A stretch of DNA of 64,000 nucleotides from Aphelocoma coerulescens. Taxonomy: Eukaryota; Chordata; Aves; Passeriformes; Corvidae. Both the position numbers and the translations under genes were made by a program. Each line of letters starts with the position of its first letter. Position 1 is the first letter of the stretch. Below are positions 45,315 through 59,600 of the stretch, piece by piece. The stretch is from contig NC_091017.1 in assembly GCF_041296385.1 (NCBI RefSeq), positions 12,456,001 through 12,520,000 of the forward strand, read 5' to 3'. The notes below the pieces were generated by a model, which had not been told where the DNA came from, did no database searches, and saw only the letters and a list, made by a program, of their open reading frames with translations.

Positions 45315-48300
45315 GCAAGGACCGAAATTCCCGATAGGCGTCTCTGCGCTTTCTGCAATGCTGCACGCACAAGCCCGGTGCTCTGAGGCTTCGTTCTTCG
45401 CCTTTCGTTGTCTGGGCAGAAGAGAAGCCGAGCGAGGCCATTGTGCTTTGCCGCTTGTCAGTGTGCTGTGCACGGTTTTTCCGCAGCTCGAGCTAGCGGG
45501 AGACCCCTTCGGTTTCGCGGCGTCCACACTACCCATGGTAGCTCTCGCTCAGCGAAACTTGAAGGGGAGAAGCACTTGCTGGATGAGTCTTTCAGTGTGC
45601 AGGACTTTGAAAACACAGCAGCGCAATCGGGGCCACGAGAAGGACCGCTGAGAAGTCGCTCTCGCACAGAGAACCGTGCCAGGATGACGAGCTCGCCCAG
45701 CATTTGCCCCTGACACTTGGGGAACTCGTAGCTGCCAGTGCCTTCCAGGGGCAGTCTGCTTTCTGTCATAACCTGCATAGGGCCCGTCAGATGGTGGTGC
45801 TGTCTGCCTTCTCCTTCTCGGCCAGAGTGTACTCTGGTGCACACTCTGCAGTCTGGCAAGGAGCAAAGATCTTCGGTAGACATCTCGCACAGGAGAAAGT
45901 TGCCAAGAAAGAACCACGTTCTTCATCAGCCCTCTTCATGTCCCGATTGGGGTGCTGCCTTCAAAGCCTTGCACATTGAAAGACTTCTCCAGCAAGTGCT
46001 TCTCCCCTGGCGCACTTCGCTGAGTGAGAGCTGCATGGGCAGCGTGGACTCAGCGAAACCGAAAGGGTGTCGCTGTAGCTCGAGCTGAGCAAAGAAACCG
46101 TGCACGGTGCACCGTTGGTGGGTGCAGCATGCACGCGGAAAAGCAGCAAAGTTCACTGCCATCGCTGGCCTTCTCTTCAGTCCAGACCACTTAAGGCAAA
46201 CAATTTAGCTGCAGAGCACTGGGCTTGCGTGTGCAGTGCACCAAATTGCCCAAGACCAGCAAGGGCTCGTTCACAAGCAGAGTCGGCTGAGAGCATTCTT
46301 GCTTGCTCCAGAAAGGAAGCCGCAGCTATAGTGCTTCATCCCACAGCGTGGACATAGGCACTTTCCTAGTTGTTCAGCCTTGCAGAGTCCCTGCAACTAG
46401 AGCTCAGCCAGGAGCAGGCGTCAAAGCAGAAGGCTTTCCTAAAGCACGCCTCTCCAACCAGCCTTCGGAAATCGCAAATGACACTGTGGCTCTGTGCCTT
46501 TCTTCTAAGACAGACGCCCACCTTGCTTTCACTCTCGCAGCTCCCTTGGCAGCCTCCAGCAGCTGCTTTCCTGGAGAACGGCCCGAGAAGTAGAAGCCAG
46601 GGCTGGGCTGCACCTTCGCCTTCCGCACGTAAGCGGCACCAGACTCACCGGTGCGCTCTGTTCTTCCCTCCTCCGCTGCATGCTACTACCATCGTGTTCT
46701 CGGAAAGACGGAGACTGAAGGGAAGCGCAAATGCTTCCACAGAGAGCTACAAGAGGAATAGGCAGCAGCAGCACAGGAAAGTGCCGTGGAACTTCCTCCT
46801 TCCCAAGGCTATAACGTCAATTCAGCAGGCAGGAGAGTGGCAGCCACGCTCGTCTTGCAGCCCGTACAACGAGCACGCGAGCCCGGCGCTCCGCGGCTTC
46901 GTTCTTCCTCTTTTCGAGCACGCCGTACCTTCGTTCCCCCGGAGGCGGACGGTCTTCTGCTTCTCGCCGGAACACTGTGCCCGGCAGTGCAGCGCTTTCT
47001 GCGGCAAGCTGCAAAGCGCCCGTCAGATGGCGATGCTGTCTGCCCGCTCCTCGGCTCGAGTGTACTCCGGCGCACGCTGCCGTCTCGCAAGGAGCAAAGA
47101 GCTTCGGTAGACATCTCGCACAGGAGAAAGTTGCCAAGAAAGAACCACGTTCTTCATCAGCCCTCCTCATGTCCCGATTGGGGTGCTGCCTTCAAAGCCT
47201 TGCACATTGAAAGACTTCTCCAGCAAGTGCTTCTCCCCTGGCGCACTTCGCTGAGTGAGAGCTGCATGGGCAGCGTGGACTCAGCGAAACCGAAAGGGTG
47301 TCGCTGTAGCTCGAGCTGAGCAAAGAAACCGTGCACGGTGCACCGTTGGTGGGTGCAGCATGCACGCGGAAAAGCAGCAAAGTTCACTGCCATCGCTGGC
47401 CTTCTCTTCAGTCCAGACCACTTAAGGCAAACAATTTAGCTGCAGAGCACTGGGCTTGCGTGTGCAGTGCACCAAATTGCCCAAGACCAGCAAGGGCTCG
47501 TTCACAAGCAGAGTCGGCTGAGAGCATTCTTGCTTGCTCCAGAAAGGAAGCCGCAGCTATAGTGCTTCATCCCACAGCGTGGACATAGGCACTTTCCTAG
47601 TTGTTCAGCCTTGCAGAGTCCCTGCAACTAGAGCTCAGCCAGGAGCAGACGTCAAAGCAGAAGGCTTTCCTAAAGCACGCCTCTCCAACCAGCCTTCGGA
47701 AATCGCAAATGACACTGTGGCTCTGTGCCTTTCTTCTAAGACAGACGCCCACCTTGCTTTCACTCTCGCAGCTCCCTTGGCAGCCTCCAGCAGCTGCTTT
47801 CCTGGAGAACGGCCCGAGAAGTAGAAGCCAGGGCTGGGCTGCACCTTCGCCTTCCGCACGTAAGCGGCACCAGACTCACCGGTGCGCTCTGTTCTTCCCT
47901 CCTCCGCTGCATGCTACTACCATCGTGTTCTCGGAAAGACGGAGACTGAAGGGAAGCGCAAATGCTTCCACAGAGAGCTACAAGAGGAATAGGCAGCAGC
48001 AGCACAGGTAAGTGCCGTGGAACTTCCTCCTTCCCAAGGCTATAACGTCAATTCAGCAGGCAGGAGAGTGGCAGCCACGCTCGTCTTGCAGCCCGTACAA
48101 CGAGCACGCGAGCCCGGCGCTCCGCGGCTTCGTTCTTCGCCTTTTCGAGCACGCCGTACCTTCGTTCCCCCGGAGGCGGACGGTCTTCTGCTTCTCGCCC
48201 GGAACACTGTGCCCGGCAGTGCAGCGCTTTCTGCGGCAAGCTGCAAAGCGCCCGTCAGATGGCGATGCTGTCTGCCCGCTCCTCGGCTCGAGTGTACTCC

Positions 48301-51300
48301 GGCGCACGCTGCCGTCTCGCAAGGAGCAAAGAGCTTCGGTAGACATCTCGCACAGGAGAAAGGTGCCAGGACGACACCACATTCCTCCTCACCCCTTCTC
48401 GTGGCCCACATTGTGGTGCTGCCTTCAAAGCCGTGCGCATTGAAAGACTCTTCCAGCAAGTGCTTCTCCCCTGGCACACTTCGCTCAGCGACAGCTACGT
48501 GGGCAGCGTGGACTCAGCGAAACTGAAAGGGTGTCCTTGTAGCTCGAGCTTGTTGGAGAGGATGAAAGTTTGGTAAGAAAGTTTCACAGCTATGTAAGCT
48601 TGACAGAAAGATCTCTGAATGTAGAAACTTAGCATGAGGTAGAAATGGAAACGAGTTTTGATAGAGAGTAAAAGGTGTTTTGCTGAAACACTGATCACTG
48701 AATAACTGAGAAGGCAAAGGTTGGAGATTGAGTTGGAAGGAGATGTTTTTTATTAGGACACCGGTATGTGAGTACAAACAAGCACATGTTTTTCACCAAG
48801 TAAATAAGTCTCAAGAAGGCCATAAGGAAATAGAAAACATGTTTTTACCAAAAAGAGAGCTATCGCAGGCAAACAAGAAATGTCGATGTAGCAAGAAGAA
48901 GAGAGGTCTGAGAATTTTCCACTGTAAGCTTAAATTGTAACATACTTACTCTTGTGATTGGATAAGAATGACTATAATATGGTAATGGTAGTAGTCATGA
49001 TAGGCTACAGGCAAATGTAAAGGTATTGTTGTATGGTGCTTATTGGTTGCTATGTATTGAGATACTCAGCAAAGAAAAATACATAATGCTTTCTAACTTG
49101 AACAGAAAGCGGCTCCAGGTATGCCTACCAGCTGTAGCTGACAGCTGTAGGGCTGGCTCTGGATACCCACTCCCTGAAATGCTGTAACTTCGCCTATGCA
49201 ATACACAGCTTTCAAGAGAGCCGCCTGAAGTCCAGACACCCTTCGCGAGCCTTTCTCCTATAGAGCTGTGGAAAGAAATCGTGCACGCTACACCGAGGGT
49301 GCGTGCAGCATGCACGAGCAAAAGCGGCAAAGTTCAGTGCCCTCGCTGGGCTTCCCTTCCGTGCGGATAACGTGAGGCGAAAAATGAAGCCGCAGAGCAC
49401 CGGGCTTGCAGGTGCAGTGCACCGAGTTGCAGAAGTCCAGCAGGCTCGTTCACAAGCCAAGCCGGCTGAGGGAGTCCTCGCGTCTCCAAAAGGGAACGCG
49501 GAGCCGTAGCACTTCATCCCACAGCGTGGAGATAGGCACTTCCCTAGTCGTTCAGCCTTGCAGAGTCCCTGCAGCTAGAGCTCACCCAGGAGCAGGCGTC
49601 AAAGCAGAAGGCCCTCCTAAAGCACCCTTTCTCCAAGCAGCCTCCTGAAAGGGCGCATCACAGTGCGGCTCTGCGCCTTTCTTCTAAGACAGACGCCCGC
49701 TATACTTTCGTGCTCGCAGCTCCCTTGGCAGCCTCCAGCAGCTACTCTCCTGGAGAACGGCCGTAGACGTCAAAGCCAGTGCTGGGCTGCACCTCCGCCC
49801 TCCCCAGGTAAGCAACAGCGAACTCACCGGTGCACTCTGTACTTCCCTCCTCCGCTTGGATCCTACATGCATTCGTGTTCTCCGAAACTCAGAGACTGAA
49901 GGGAAGGGCAATTGCTTCCCCAGATAGCTGCAAGGGCACTAGGCAGCAGCAGCACAAATTTCACATGACCTGATGCACTGTAGAGATATTACCCTGTTAC
50001 CCCTCCTTTCTCCTCGTCCTCGACCAATTGTGGTGGGATGTCGAAAGGCTTGGCCAGCGAAAAGCTCATCCAGCAAGGGCGTCTCTCTTGACGCATTTCC
50101 CTGACCGAGAGCTACACAGATGGTCTGGACACTGTAAAACAGCAAGAAAATAATTCTATGTCCAGCTGAGGAAAATCCGTGCACAGAAAAATGTAGATGC
50201 CTGCAGTAAACAATCTGAAGAGCGGCAAAGCTCCAAGCCATCGCTGCGCTTCAGTCCTGTCCGGACCACAGAAGGCGAAGAACGAAGCAGCTGGGCACCG
50301 GCTTCATGGACTCAGTGGCGCGACTTGCAAACGTCCAGCCAAGAGCTGCTTCAACAAGCAGATTCAGCCGAGAATGCTCTGCCTGCACTTTCCCTCGCAG
50401 CGCTAGGCAGCACCACGTTCTGTTTGCGTGGCAGCCTGATTCTTAACGGAAAGATTCTCAATGCCTGTGTCTGGCACAGAGAACGGTTTTAGGTCAGCAA
50501 GCTCACCCGGCGCTTACCCTCGACGCGTGCAAACCTGTATTTGCACCGCATTCCAGTGGCAGCCCTCTTTCCTTTCCAGCCGGCACAGCGCCGTCAGATC
50601 GCGGTGCTCTCTGCACCTGCCTTCTCGCTTCCAAGTGCCACCGCGCACATTACAGCCTTGCAGGGAGCGAAGAGGAGGAGAGGCGTCTCGCAAAGAAGAA
50701 CGTGCCGGGACGAAAAGGTGCTCTTTCCTTTCTCCTCCTCCTTTGCCCGAATGGTGGTGCTGTGTTGAAAGGCTTGGCCAGCGAAAAGCTCATCCAGCAA
50801 GTGTTTCTCTCCTGACGCCTTTCGCTGAGCGAGAGAGCTACACGGACACTTTCGACTCGGGGAAACAGCAAGAGAATGACTGTACGTCGAGCTGAGGAAA
50901 AGCCGTGCACAGCAGCCTGTGGCTGCGTGCAGTGTTCACGCTGAAGAGCGGCAAAGCTCCAAGCCATCGCTGCGCTTCAGTCCTGTCCGGACCACAGAAG
51001 GCGAAGAACGAAGCAGCTGGGCACCGGCTTCATGGGCTCAGTGGAGCGACTTGCAAATGTCCAGCCAAGAGCTGCTTCAACAAGCAGATTCAGCTGAGAA
51101 TGCTCTGCCTGCTTCAACAAAGTAAGGCGCAGCCCTTGCACTGCAGCACACTGCCTGGCCAGAAACAGGTTCTTACACCTTCAGTGCTGCCGAGCCCACG
51201 CAGCTTGAGCACACCCAGAAGGACGCGTCCAGAAAGAAGGCGTTCTTCGAGTGCCTTGTCCTTCCTTGTTCTGTCTTTCATCTGCACCTGAAACAGTGGG

Positions 51301-54300
51301 TCTACGTGTTTTCCTTCCCAGGGAAAAGAACTTTCATTCTTGTCCAGGAGTCTATGGCTAAAATGGTGATTGCATGTCCCATATCCAATACAACCAAGGA
51401 TTACTCCCGGAGGAAAGCTGCCAGGACAGATGGGTCTTGCTGGCTTTGACCACCCCTGGGCCACCTCTCATATTCTCCTGAAACAGTGGGGTACATGAAG
51501 GCATTGCCATACCTGATCATCCCTTGCCATGCAGAGCCCAGCCTTGCATTGCCTTACAGACACCTCTGTGTACCTCCCTTGCCCTTCCTATGTCTCCATT
51601 GCATGGCCTTGTTCACCAATCTCCCACCTTGACTTTCTTACCCCTTGTTTCCTGGTCTTGTCTTGCCTGCTTCTCCTATGACTCTCTTGGCCTTGCCTAA
51701 GTCTCTCTTGCCTTGCTTTGCAAAGCCAACACTTGCCTTGCCCTGCTACCCCTCTTTCCCTCGCCTAGTCTACCCACACCTACCCACCTTTGACTGGCCT
51801 ATCCATCCGATCATCACCTTTTCTGCACCACCCCTCCATGCTCTTGTCTTGCCTTGGCCTGCCTACCCTTCCCTTGCCTTGCACTGCCTTGCATAACCCT
51901 TGCCCTTCTTGACATTTGTGCCCCTTTCCAACATGGCCTTGCTTTCCTTTGCCTACCCCTCCCAATCCCTGCTTTGCCTACAGATTCCTGGCCTTCTTTT
52001 GTCTACCACTCCTTTGCCTTTTGTGGGAACCAACAGCTGGTCTGAAGGCCTCACAGACATTTCCGTTGATACAATCATTTTGTACCCGTGAGAATTGCAG
52101 AAGCAAGAAGATAAACAACAGAAAGAAGTTGTAACAGCTGCAAAAGGGACGATACTGGCTGATGTTTAGCAAAGAATGTGTGTACACTATAGACAACCAG
52201 TAGTATTGTATTATAGCAAAATAATAGTCCATGCACATGTAGCTAAAAAAGTGCATAAGAGAAGATGCATAAATAATACAAGTGGTTTTTTGCCATTGCT
52301 CGGGGCAGAGAGTGTATGTGTGTCGTGACCGTCTCAACAGCAACAGCCTTGCACTGCCTTTCATAACCAGCCCCTGCCTACTGCCTCCTTCCCTGGCCTT
52401 CCATGTCTTGTCTTCCTCTCCTTTGATTTAACTTGCTTCTCCTATCTCTCCCTTGCTTGCCTTACTCCACTGACCTTTCTGTGTTCTTGCCTTGACTTGC
52501 CTAGCTGTTCCTTGCTTCACATTGCTTTGTGTAAGCATTCCCTGTTTTTATTTGCCTACCCCTTTCTTGCCTGGCCTTTCCTTGCCTAGCCTTTCTTGTC
52601 TTTGCCTGCCCTCTGCATCACTGGACTTACCTTCCTATGCCCTGCCTTCCCTACAGCTTCTGGGCCTTCTCTTGCCTCGCACTCATTGGCCCTACTTTGC
52701 TGCCTGCTCACTGCTCTTGCTTTGCTTTCCCTAACTTTCCCTTGACTTGACTAGAATTGCCTAAACTTGCTTTGACTGCATTGCCTTGCCTGCATGGAAG
52801 AAAAGGCAAGGCAGGGCAAAGCAAGGAAATCATAGGCAGGGCAGGGCAAGGGAGACATAGGCAAGAGAGACGTAGCCAAGGAAGGCAAAGCAAGGGTAGG
52901 CTAGGAAAAACCAGGCAATGGTACTGAAGGCAACGCAAGGCCAAGTGACTCATAATGCCTTTCCTTGGAATGCAAAGGTCTGAATCCCAGTGTTGGTGGA
53001 GCAGATGATAAGGTCCCATGGGGAAGTAAACTCAACTGAGACATTTCTCTCCTGGCACCTCTTGTGTAGGAGCAATTCTTAGATATATTCAATATTGGCG
53101 GTAGCACGCCAGTTCCTCAGAGAGGATGACAATGCTTTTCCATGGGAAGGAAAGCACCTAGCCCCAGTGTTTCAGGTGCACATAAGAAGCTGCCTAGTGG
53201 AGGTAAAGGGCAGCAGCAACTTTCTGTCCTGGCATATTTGGTGTAGAAGCACTGCCTTGATTTGTACAAGTATGGAGTTGCTACGCCCTATTTTCAAGGC
53301 AGTCTCCTGAAAAAGTCAATTTTGGCATGTCGTTTCCACTTCTGAAAGGTGGTCTTCTGAACTCTTGGCAGTAAGCCAAGACAAGCAGCTATGCTCATCC
53401 TTGGTGTGCAGCTGATTTAGACACCAGGGCAGGTAATGTCCAGTAACAGTGTTCTGGCACATTGGATGGGAGCAGTTCCTGGATGTTTTCTATTTTGGAG
53501 GAGGAGATCCCAGTTCTTCTGAGATGGGCTCATAGTTTCTCTCTTTGGCAAAGAAAGCAGTTTTGGATCTGCATGTAGGGTGTTCTCAGCGAATTAATGG
53601 CTTTTCCTCATGGGCAGTTCTGTGGGCTATAGCTGTTGAACTGTTAGAGAAGGAATGAAAAAGCCAAGCTGTTGAACAAATTTGCATCCTGCTGACTTTA
53701 GCAGCCCCTGATAAAATTCTGTTTGCATCCTGACTCTGTGAGACTGAAGGATTATGATGGTACTTAAAGCTGGGGAGGAAAGTGCACATAGAAGAGCATG
53801 TGAATTTAATGGCTCTTCCTAGTAGGCAGTTCTCTGGGCTAGAGCTGTTGAACTGTTAGAGAGGGAATGCAAGAGCCAAGCTTCTGAGCTCTTTTCCCTG
53901 CTACCTTTAAAGTATGAGCATTCCCTGGTGCTCTCCTATTTGGATAATAAGTTAGAGTGGGTTTCACATTCACTTTGAAGAATAGAAACAGCGCCATGTG
54001 AACCTGTGCCATCAGCTTTCCTTTCCAACTAAATGTTCCTACTTGCAATCTTGCAATTCTTACTTGCAATCATGCAGAGCACCGTGCTTGAGGCTGGTGC
54101 ATTGAAGAAAATTAAATTAGGGCTGTATCAGTACAAAGGAGAGATTGCCATTTGCAAAACCTCGTTTCGCTTAAGTTAGTAATATTGTAAGTGTTAATTG
54201 AGTGGTCATTGGTTGCCTATCACCATCCTGATGCACTAATTTCATCAAGTGTAAATATTGGTCACAAAAGGTGCCCATTCAGCAACCTGTTGCTGTCTCC

Positions 54301-56643
54301 ACATGGAAGTGTCTTCCGGACGAAATCAAAAGACATTCGAAGAGCCAGGATCCGCAAAGGAACAAACTATTGCCACATGAATGGTGCTGGGCGCCATGAG
54401 GAGCAGTTAACTTTAACCTGCGCGCTGTCAGCACTCAGAAGAACAACCCCAGCATGGCAGGGGGGACTTGCAAAAGAAGGAAAGGCCCCTCACCTAGCTA
54501 TAAACCACCCAAAGTGCAGAGCCAAGTTGAAAACACCACTGCTCTCAAATCAACCGTGTCAGGACAAAAAGATTTCACTGATCTCCCCCTTCCAGGTACA
54601 AACTCTTATGTGCACCACACTCAGAGGGCAATGTGAGCTCCCCAGCGCTGTCTTTCACTCTCGCAGAGTCCAGATACTAACTTGTGAACATCCTACACAA
54701 ACATTAGCTCATGAAAGTGCCAGCTTGAGCAAGAACAGCAGACCCTCCCATTGCACCCCCTTGTCATCCAGAGTGCGGCGGTTTGTTGAAAATCATGGAC
54801 TCGGAAAGACCAATGCAGCAACTGCTTTTCTCTCTCCTACTGCCTTTCCCTGAGCGAGAGGTAGATGGATGATGTGGACTTAGTGGAACAGAAAGAGTAT
54901 GACTGTACTTATAAGGGAGGAAAACCCCCCACAGCATACTGTGCTGTGTGCAGTACACGCTCTGAAAAGAGACAAAGCTGAATGCTGCCAGCGGGCTTCG
55001 GTTCTCAGACTGCTTGCATGGGCAGAGCTGCGGGCTCTTTTAAGGATGGAAACTGGCATCTGTGAGTGTAAAGAATGTGACTTTCCACACAGCTTAGAAG
55101 AAAGGTGCATAGCCCCAGTGAGAAGTGTGTACGTGAAAGACTGGCAGAAGAAGTCGCAGTCCAGCAAGGCTGGTATCTTTTTCTTTGTGCCAAATAGGCA
55201 CCTTGGGAACATGAAAGTACTTGATGGTAGCCAAACTGACAGTGAAGGCACAGAACACCGTCGGGTGTGTGCAGTGTACAGACGCAATGTAAAAGCCCTG
55301 AGTACCATTTGACTGCAGTCATAGTGCAAGTTTGCAACTGTACCATGCAAGGCCAGTGAAAGCTTCCTGTGCGGCCACATTTTCGTATTGGAGCTCGCTA
55401 GCTGGAAGTGATTCGGTTTGTCTGCAGTATCCGCTCGACTGAATGTGATGTGTCACTGGAAAGAAAAGTACAGACCAGCAGTGCGTTTGATATGGTTCAG
55501 GGGCTGCAAAGGGAATGTACAGGCCACCTCTGGGATTTTGGTCTTTGTGCATTCCCATGGCAGCAGTTCCTGGATGTTTTTGTTCTACAGTTTAGGCTCA
55601 GTGAGAGAGAAAAAATGCGAGAGCACGCATAGCAGAGCCACAGGGAGAATTGCTGAGGTATGAGTTGCGTGCTGTTCAGATACTGCCGTACCAAAGGCCT
55701 ACCTAAACACTGCTGCTGATCTAGCATGTCTTTCTGTAGCAAGACTTGTTGGTACTGCAAAACAGAAGATGCGTGAGGTCAAATGAATCTGGACAGAAAA
55801 TTTCAGACGAGCAGCCTATGAGTGCATGATTGAAACAGTAAATTTAGGTGACAGAATAGATCGTGGCATCGATTTGCGTAGTGTTAATATTCTCTGAAGG
55901 GAATGCAAAAAGCCAAGATGTGTTTTCCATTCTAGCTGTTCCTGACAAAAACTGAGGAATAAAACTTTCGTTCTAGATGGAATGTAACATTCAGTTCCCA
56001 GGATTTTGCACTCCAAAGTTCAACAAAAGAGTTTCCACAAGAATCTTGAGAAGAAGCACAATCACTTCCACCTAGAGCTGGAAGAGGAAGAGGCAGCGGC
56101 ACAAGCAAGTGCCCTTGAGCGTCCTCCTTCCGAATGCTAGAACGTCAATTCAGCAGGCAGGAGTGCAGCAGCCACCCTTCGTCTTGCAAGCCCATACGAC
56201 GCGCACACCAGCCCGGTGCTCTGCGGCTTCGTCCTTCGCCTTTTCGAGCACGCCGTACCTTCATTCTCCCGGAGGCGAACAGCGGTCTGCTTCTCGCACG
56301 GAACGCTGTGTCGGCAGCCAAGCGCTCCAGTGCACTGCTTCTGCCCAAACACGCCTGGGCCCTGCACCTCTCCTTCCCAGCGCTACGTAGCAGCACAATC
56401 TGTCCCTCTTGCGATCCCAAGCTAAGCGGAAAGCTTCTCGGCTACGTCTCCCGCAGAGAGCTGTGCCAGGACAATAAGCTTGCAAGCACTTTGCTCCTGA
56501 CACTAGTGGCAACAGGGATTCGCACCACCTTCCAGGAGCAGTCCTCTTGCCTTTTACAAGGTGCAAAAGCGCCCCCTCTGTGGCGGTGCTGTCTGCCCGG
56601 TCTTTCTCGGCTCGAAGCACCACGAGGCACACAAGACTCTCTC
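45315..56643 (+). repeat. Macrosatellite unit 5 (11,329 bp), mosaic
   Basis: Combines variants of different neighbours along its length: G at 45642 (as units 1 and 2), then the C and 2-bp insertion of units 3, 4 and 6, then the CCTC motif, short C run and A at 47649 as in unit 1, BamHI site present, G at 52200 as in unit 6, then G/C/G at the 7340-, 8361- and 8457-equivalents as in unit 2. It has a private A at 50676. The patchwork is the clearest sign of exchange between units. Confidence 0.97.
45877..48339 (+). repeat. 1.23-kb tandem pair, unit 5
   Basis: Copies at 45877-47107 and 47108-48339. Copy 1 returns to the unit-1 type (CCTC, short C run) and copy 2 has the A at 47649 otherwise seen only in unit 1. 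Confidence 0.95.
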
Positions 56644-59600
56644 GCAAGGACCGAAATTCCCGATAGGCGTCTCTGCGCTTTCTGCAATGCTGCACGCACA
56701 AGCCCGGTGCTCTGAGGCTTCGTTCTTCGCCTTTCGTTGTCTGGGCAGAAGAGAAGCCGAGCGAGGCCATTGTGCTTTGCCGCTTGTCAGTGTGCTGTGC
56801 ACGGTTTTTCCGCAGCTCGAGCTAGCGGGAGACCCCTTCGGTTTCGCGGCGTCCACACTACCCATGGTAGCTCTCGCTCAGCGAAACTTGAAGGGGAGAA
56901 GCACTTGCTGGATGAGTCTTTCAGTGTGCAGGACTTTGAAAACACAGCAGCGCAATCGGGGCCACGAGAACGACCGCTGAGAAGTCGCTCTCGCACAGAG
57001 AACCGTGCCAGGATGACGAGCTCGCCCAGCATTTGCCCCTGACACTTGGGGAACTCGTAGCTGCCAGTGCCTTCCAGGGGCAGTCTGCTTTCTGTCATAA
57101 CCTGCATAGGGCCCGTCAGATGGTGGTGCTGTCTGCCTTCTCCTTCTCGGCCAGAGTGTACTCTGGTGCACACTCTGCAGTCTGGCAAGGAGCAAAGATC
57201 TTCGGTAGACATCTCGCACAGGAGAAAGTTGCCAAGAAAGAACCACGTTCTTCATCAGCCCTCTTCATGTCCCGATTGGGGTGCTGCCTTCAAAGCCTTG
57301 CACATTGAAAGACTTCTCCAGCAAGTGCTTCTCCCCTGGCGCACTTCGCTGAGTGAGAGCTGCATGGGCAGCGTGGACTCAGCGAAACCGAAAGGGTGTC
57401 GCTGTAGCTCGAGCTGAGCAAAGAAACCGTGCACGGTGCACCGTTGGTGGGTGCAGCATGCACGCGGAAAAGCAGCAAAGTTCACTGCCATCGCTGGCCT
57501 TCTCTTCAGTCCAGACCACTTAAGGCAAACAATTTAGCTGCAGAGCACTGGGCTTGCGTGTGCAGTGCACCAAATTGCCCAAGACCAGCAAGGGCTCGTT
57601 CACAAGCAGAGTCGGCTGAGAGCATTCTTGCTTGCTCCAGAAAGGAAGCCGCAGCTATAGTGCTTCATCCCACAGCGTGGACATAGGCACTTTCCTAGTT
57701 GTTCAGCCTTGCAGAGTCCCTGCAACTAGAGCTCAGCCAGGAGCAGGCGTCAAAGCAGAAGGCTTTCCTAAAGCACGCCTCTCCAACCAGCCTTCGGAAA
57801 TCGCAAATGACACTGTGGCTCTGTGCCTTTCTTCTAAGACAGACGCCCACCTTGCTTTCACTCTCGCAGCTCCCTTGGCAGCCTCCAGCAGCTGCTTTCC
57901 TGGAGAACGGCCCGAGAAGTAGAAGCCAGGGCTGGGCTGCACCTTCGCCTTCCGCACGTAAGCGGCACCAGACTCACCGGTGCGCTCTGTTCTTCCCTCC
58001 TCCGCTGCATGCTACTACCATCGTGTTCTCGGAAAGACGGAGACTGAAGGGAAGCGCAAATGCTTCCACAGAGAGCTACAAGAGGAATAGGCAGCAGCAG
58101 CACAGGAAAGTGCCGTGGAACTTCCTCCTTCCCAAGGCTATAACGTCAATTCAGCAGGCAGGAGAGTGGCAGCCACGCTCGTCTTGCAGCCCGTACAACG
58201 AGCACGCGAGCCCGGCGCTCCGCGGCTTCGTTCTTCGCCTTTTCGAGCACGCCGTACCTTCGTTCCCCCGGAGGCGGACGGTCTTCTGCTTCTCGCCCGG
58301 AACACTGTGCCCGGCAGTGCAGCGCTTTCTGCGGCAAGCTGCAAAGCGCCCGTCAGATGGCGATGCTGTCTGCCCGCTCCTCGGCTCGAGTGTACTCCGG
58401 CGCACGCTGCCGTCTCGCAAGGAGCAAAGAGCTTCGGTAGACATCTCGCACAGGAGAAAGTTGCCAAGAAAGAACCACGTTCTTCATCAGCCCTCCTCAT
58501 GTCCCGATTGGGGTGCTGCCTTCAAAGCCTTGCACATTGAAAGACTTCTCCAGCAAGTGCTTCTCCCCTGGCGCACTTCGCTGAGTGAGAGCTGCATGGG
58601 CAGCGTGGACTCAGCGAAACCGAAAGGGTGTCGCTGTAGCTCGAGCTGAGCAAAGAAACCGTGCACGGTGCACCGTTGGTGGGTGCAGCATGCACGCGGA
58701 AAAGCAGCAAAGTTCACTGCCATCGCTGGCCTTCTCTTCAGTCCAGACCACTTAAGGCAAACAATTTAGCTGCAGAGCACTGGGCTTGCGTGTGCAGTGC
58801 ACCAAATTGCCCAAGACCAGCAAGGGCTCGTTCACAAGCAGAGTCGGCTGAGAGCATTCTTGCTTGCTCCAGAAAGGAAGCCGCAGCTATAGTGCTTCAT
58901 CCCACAGCGTGGACATAGGCACTTTCCTAGTTGTTCAGCCTTGCAGAGTCCCTGCAACTAGAGCTCAGCCAGGAGCAGGCGTCAAAGCAGAAGGCTTTCC
59001 TAAAGCACGCCTCTCCAACCAGCCTTCGGAAATCGCAAATGACACTGTGGCTCTGTGCCTTTCTTCTAAGACAGACGCCCACCTTGCTTTCACTCTCGCA
59101 GCTCCCTTGGCAGCCTCCAGCAGCTGCTTTCCTGGAGAACGGCCCGAGAAGTAGAAGCCAGGGCTGGGCTGCACCTTCGCCTTCCGCACGTAAGCGGCAC
59201 CAGACTCACCGGTGCGCTCTGTTCTTCCCTCCTCCGCTGCATGCTACTACCATCGTGTTCTCGGAAAGACGGAGACTGAAGGGAAGCGCAAATGCTTCCA
59301 CAGAGAGCTACAAGAGGAATAGGCAGCAGCAGCACAGGTAAGTGCCGTGGAACTTCCTCCTTCCCAAGGCTATAACGTCAATTCAGCAGGCAGGAGAGTG
59401 GCAGCCACGCTCGTCTTGCAGCCCGTACAACGAGCACGCGAGCCCGGCGCTCCGCGGCTTCGTTCTTCGCCTTTTCGAGCACGCCGTACCTTCGTTCCCC
59501 CGGAGGCGGACGGTCTTCTGCTTCTCGCCCGGAACACTGTGCCCGGCAGTGCAGCGCTTTCTGCGGCAAGCTGCAAAGCGCCCGTCAGATGGCGATGCTG

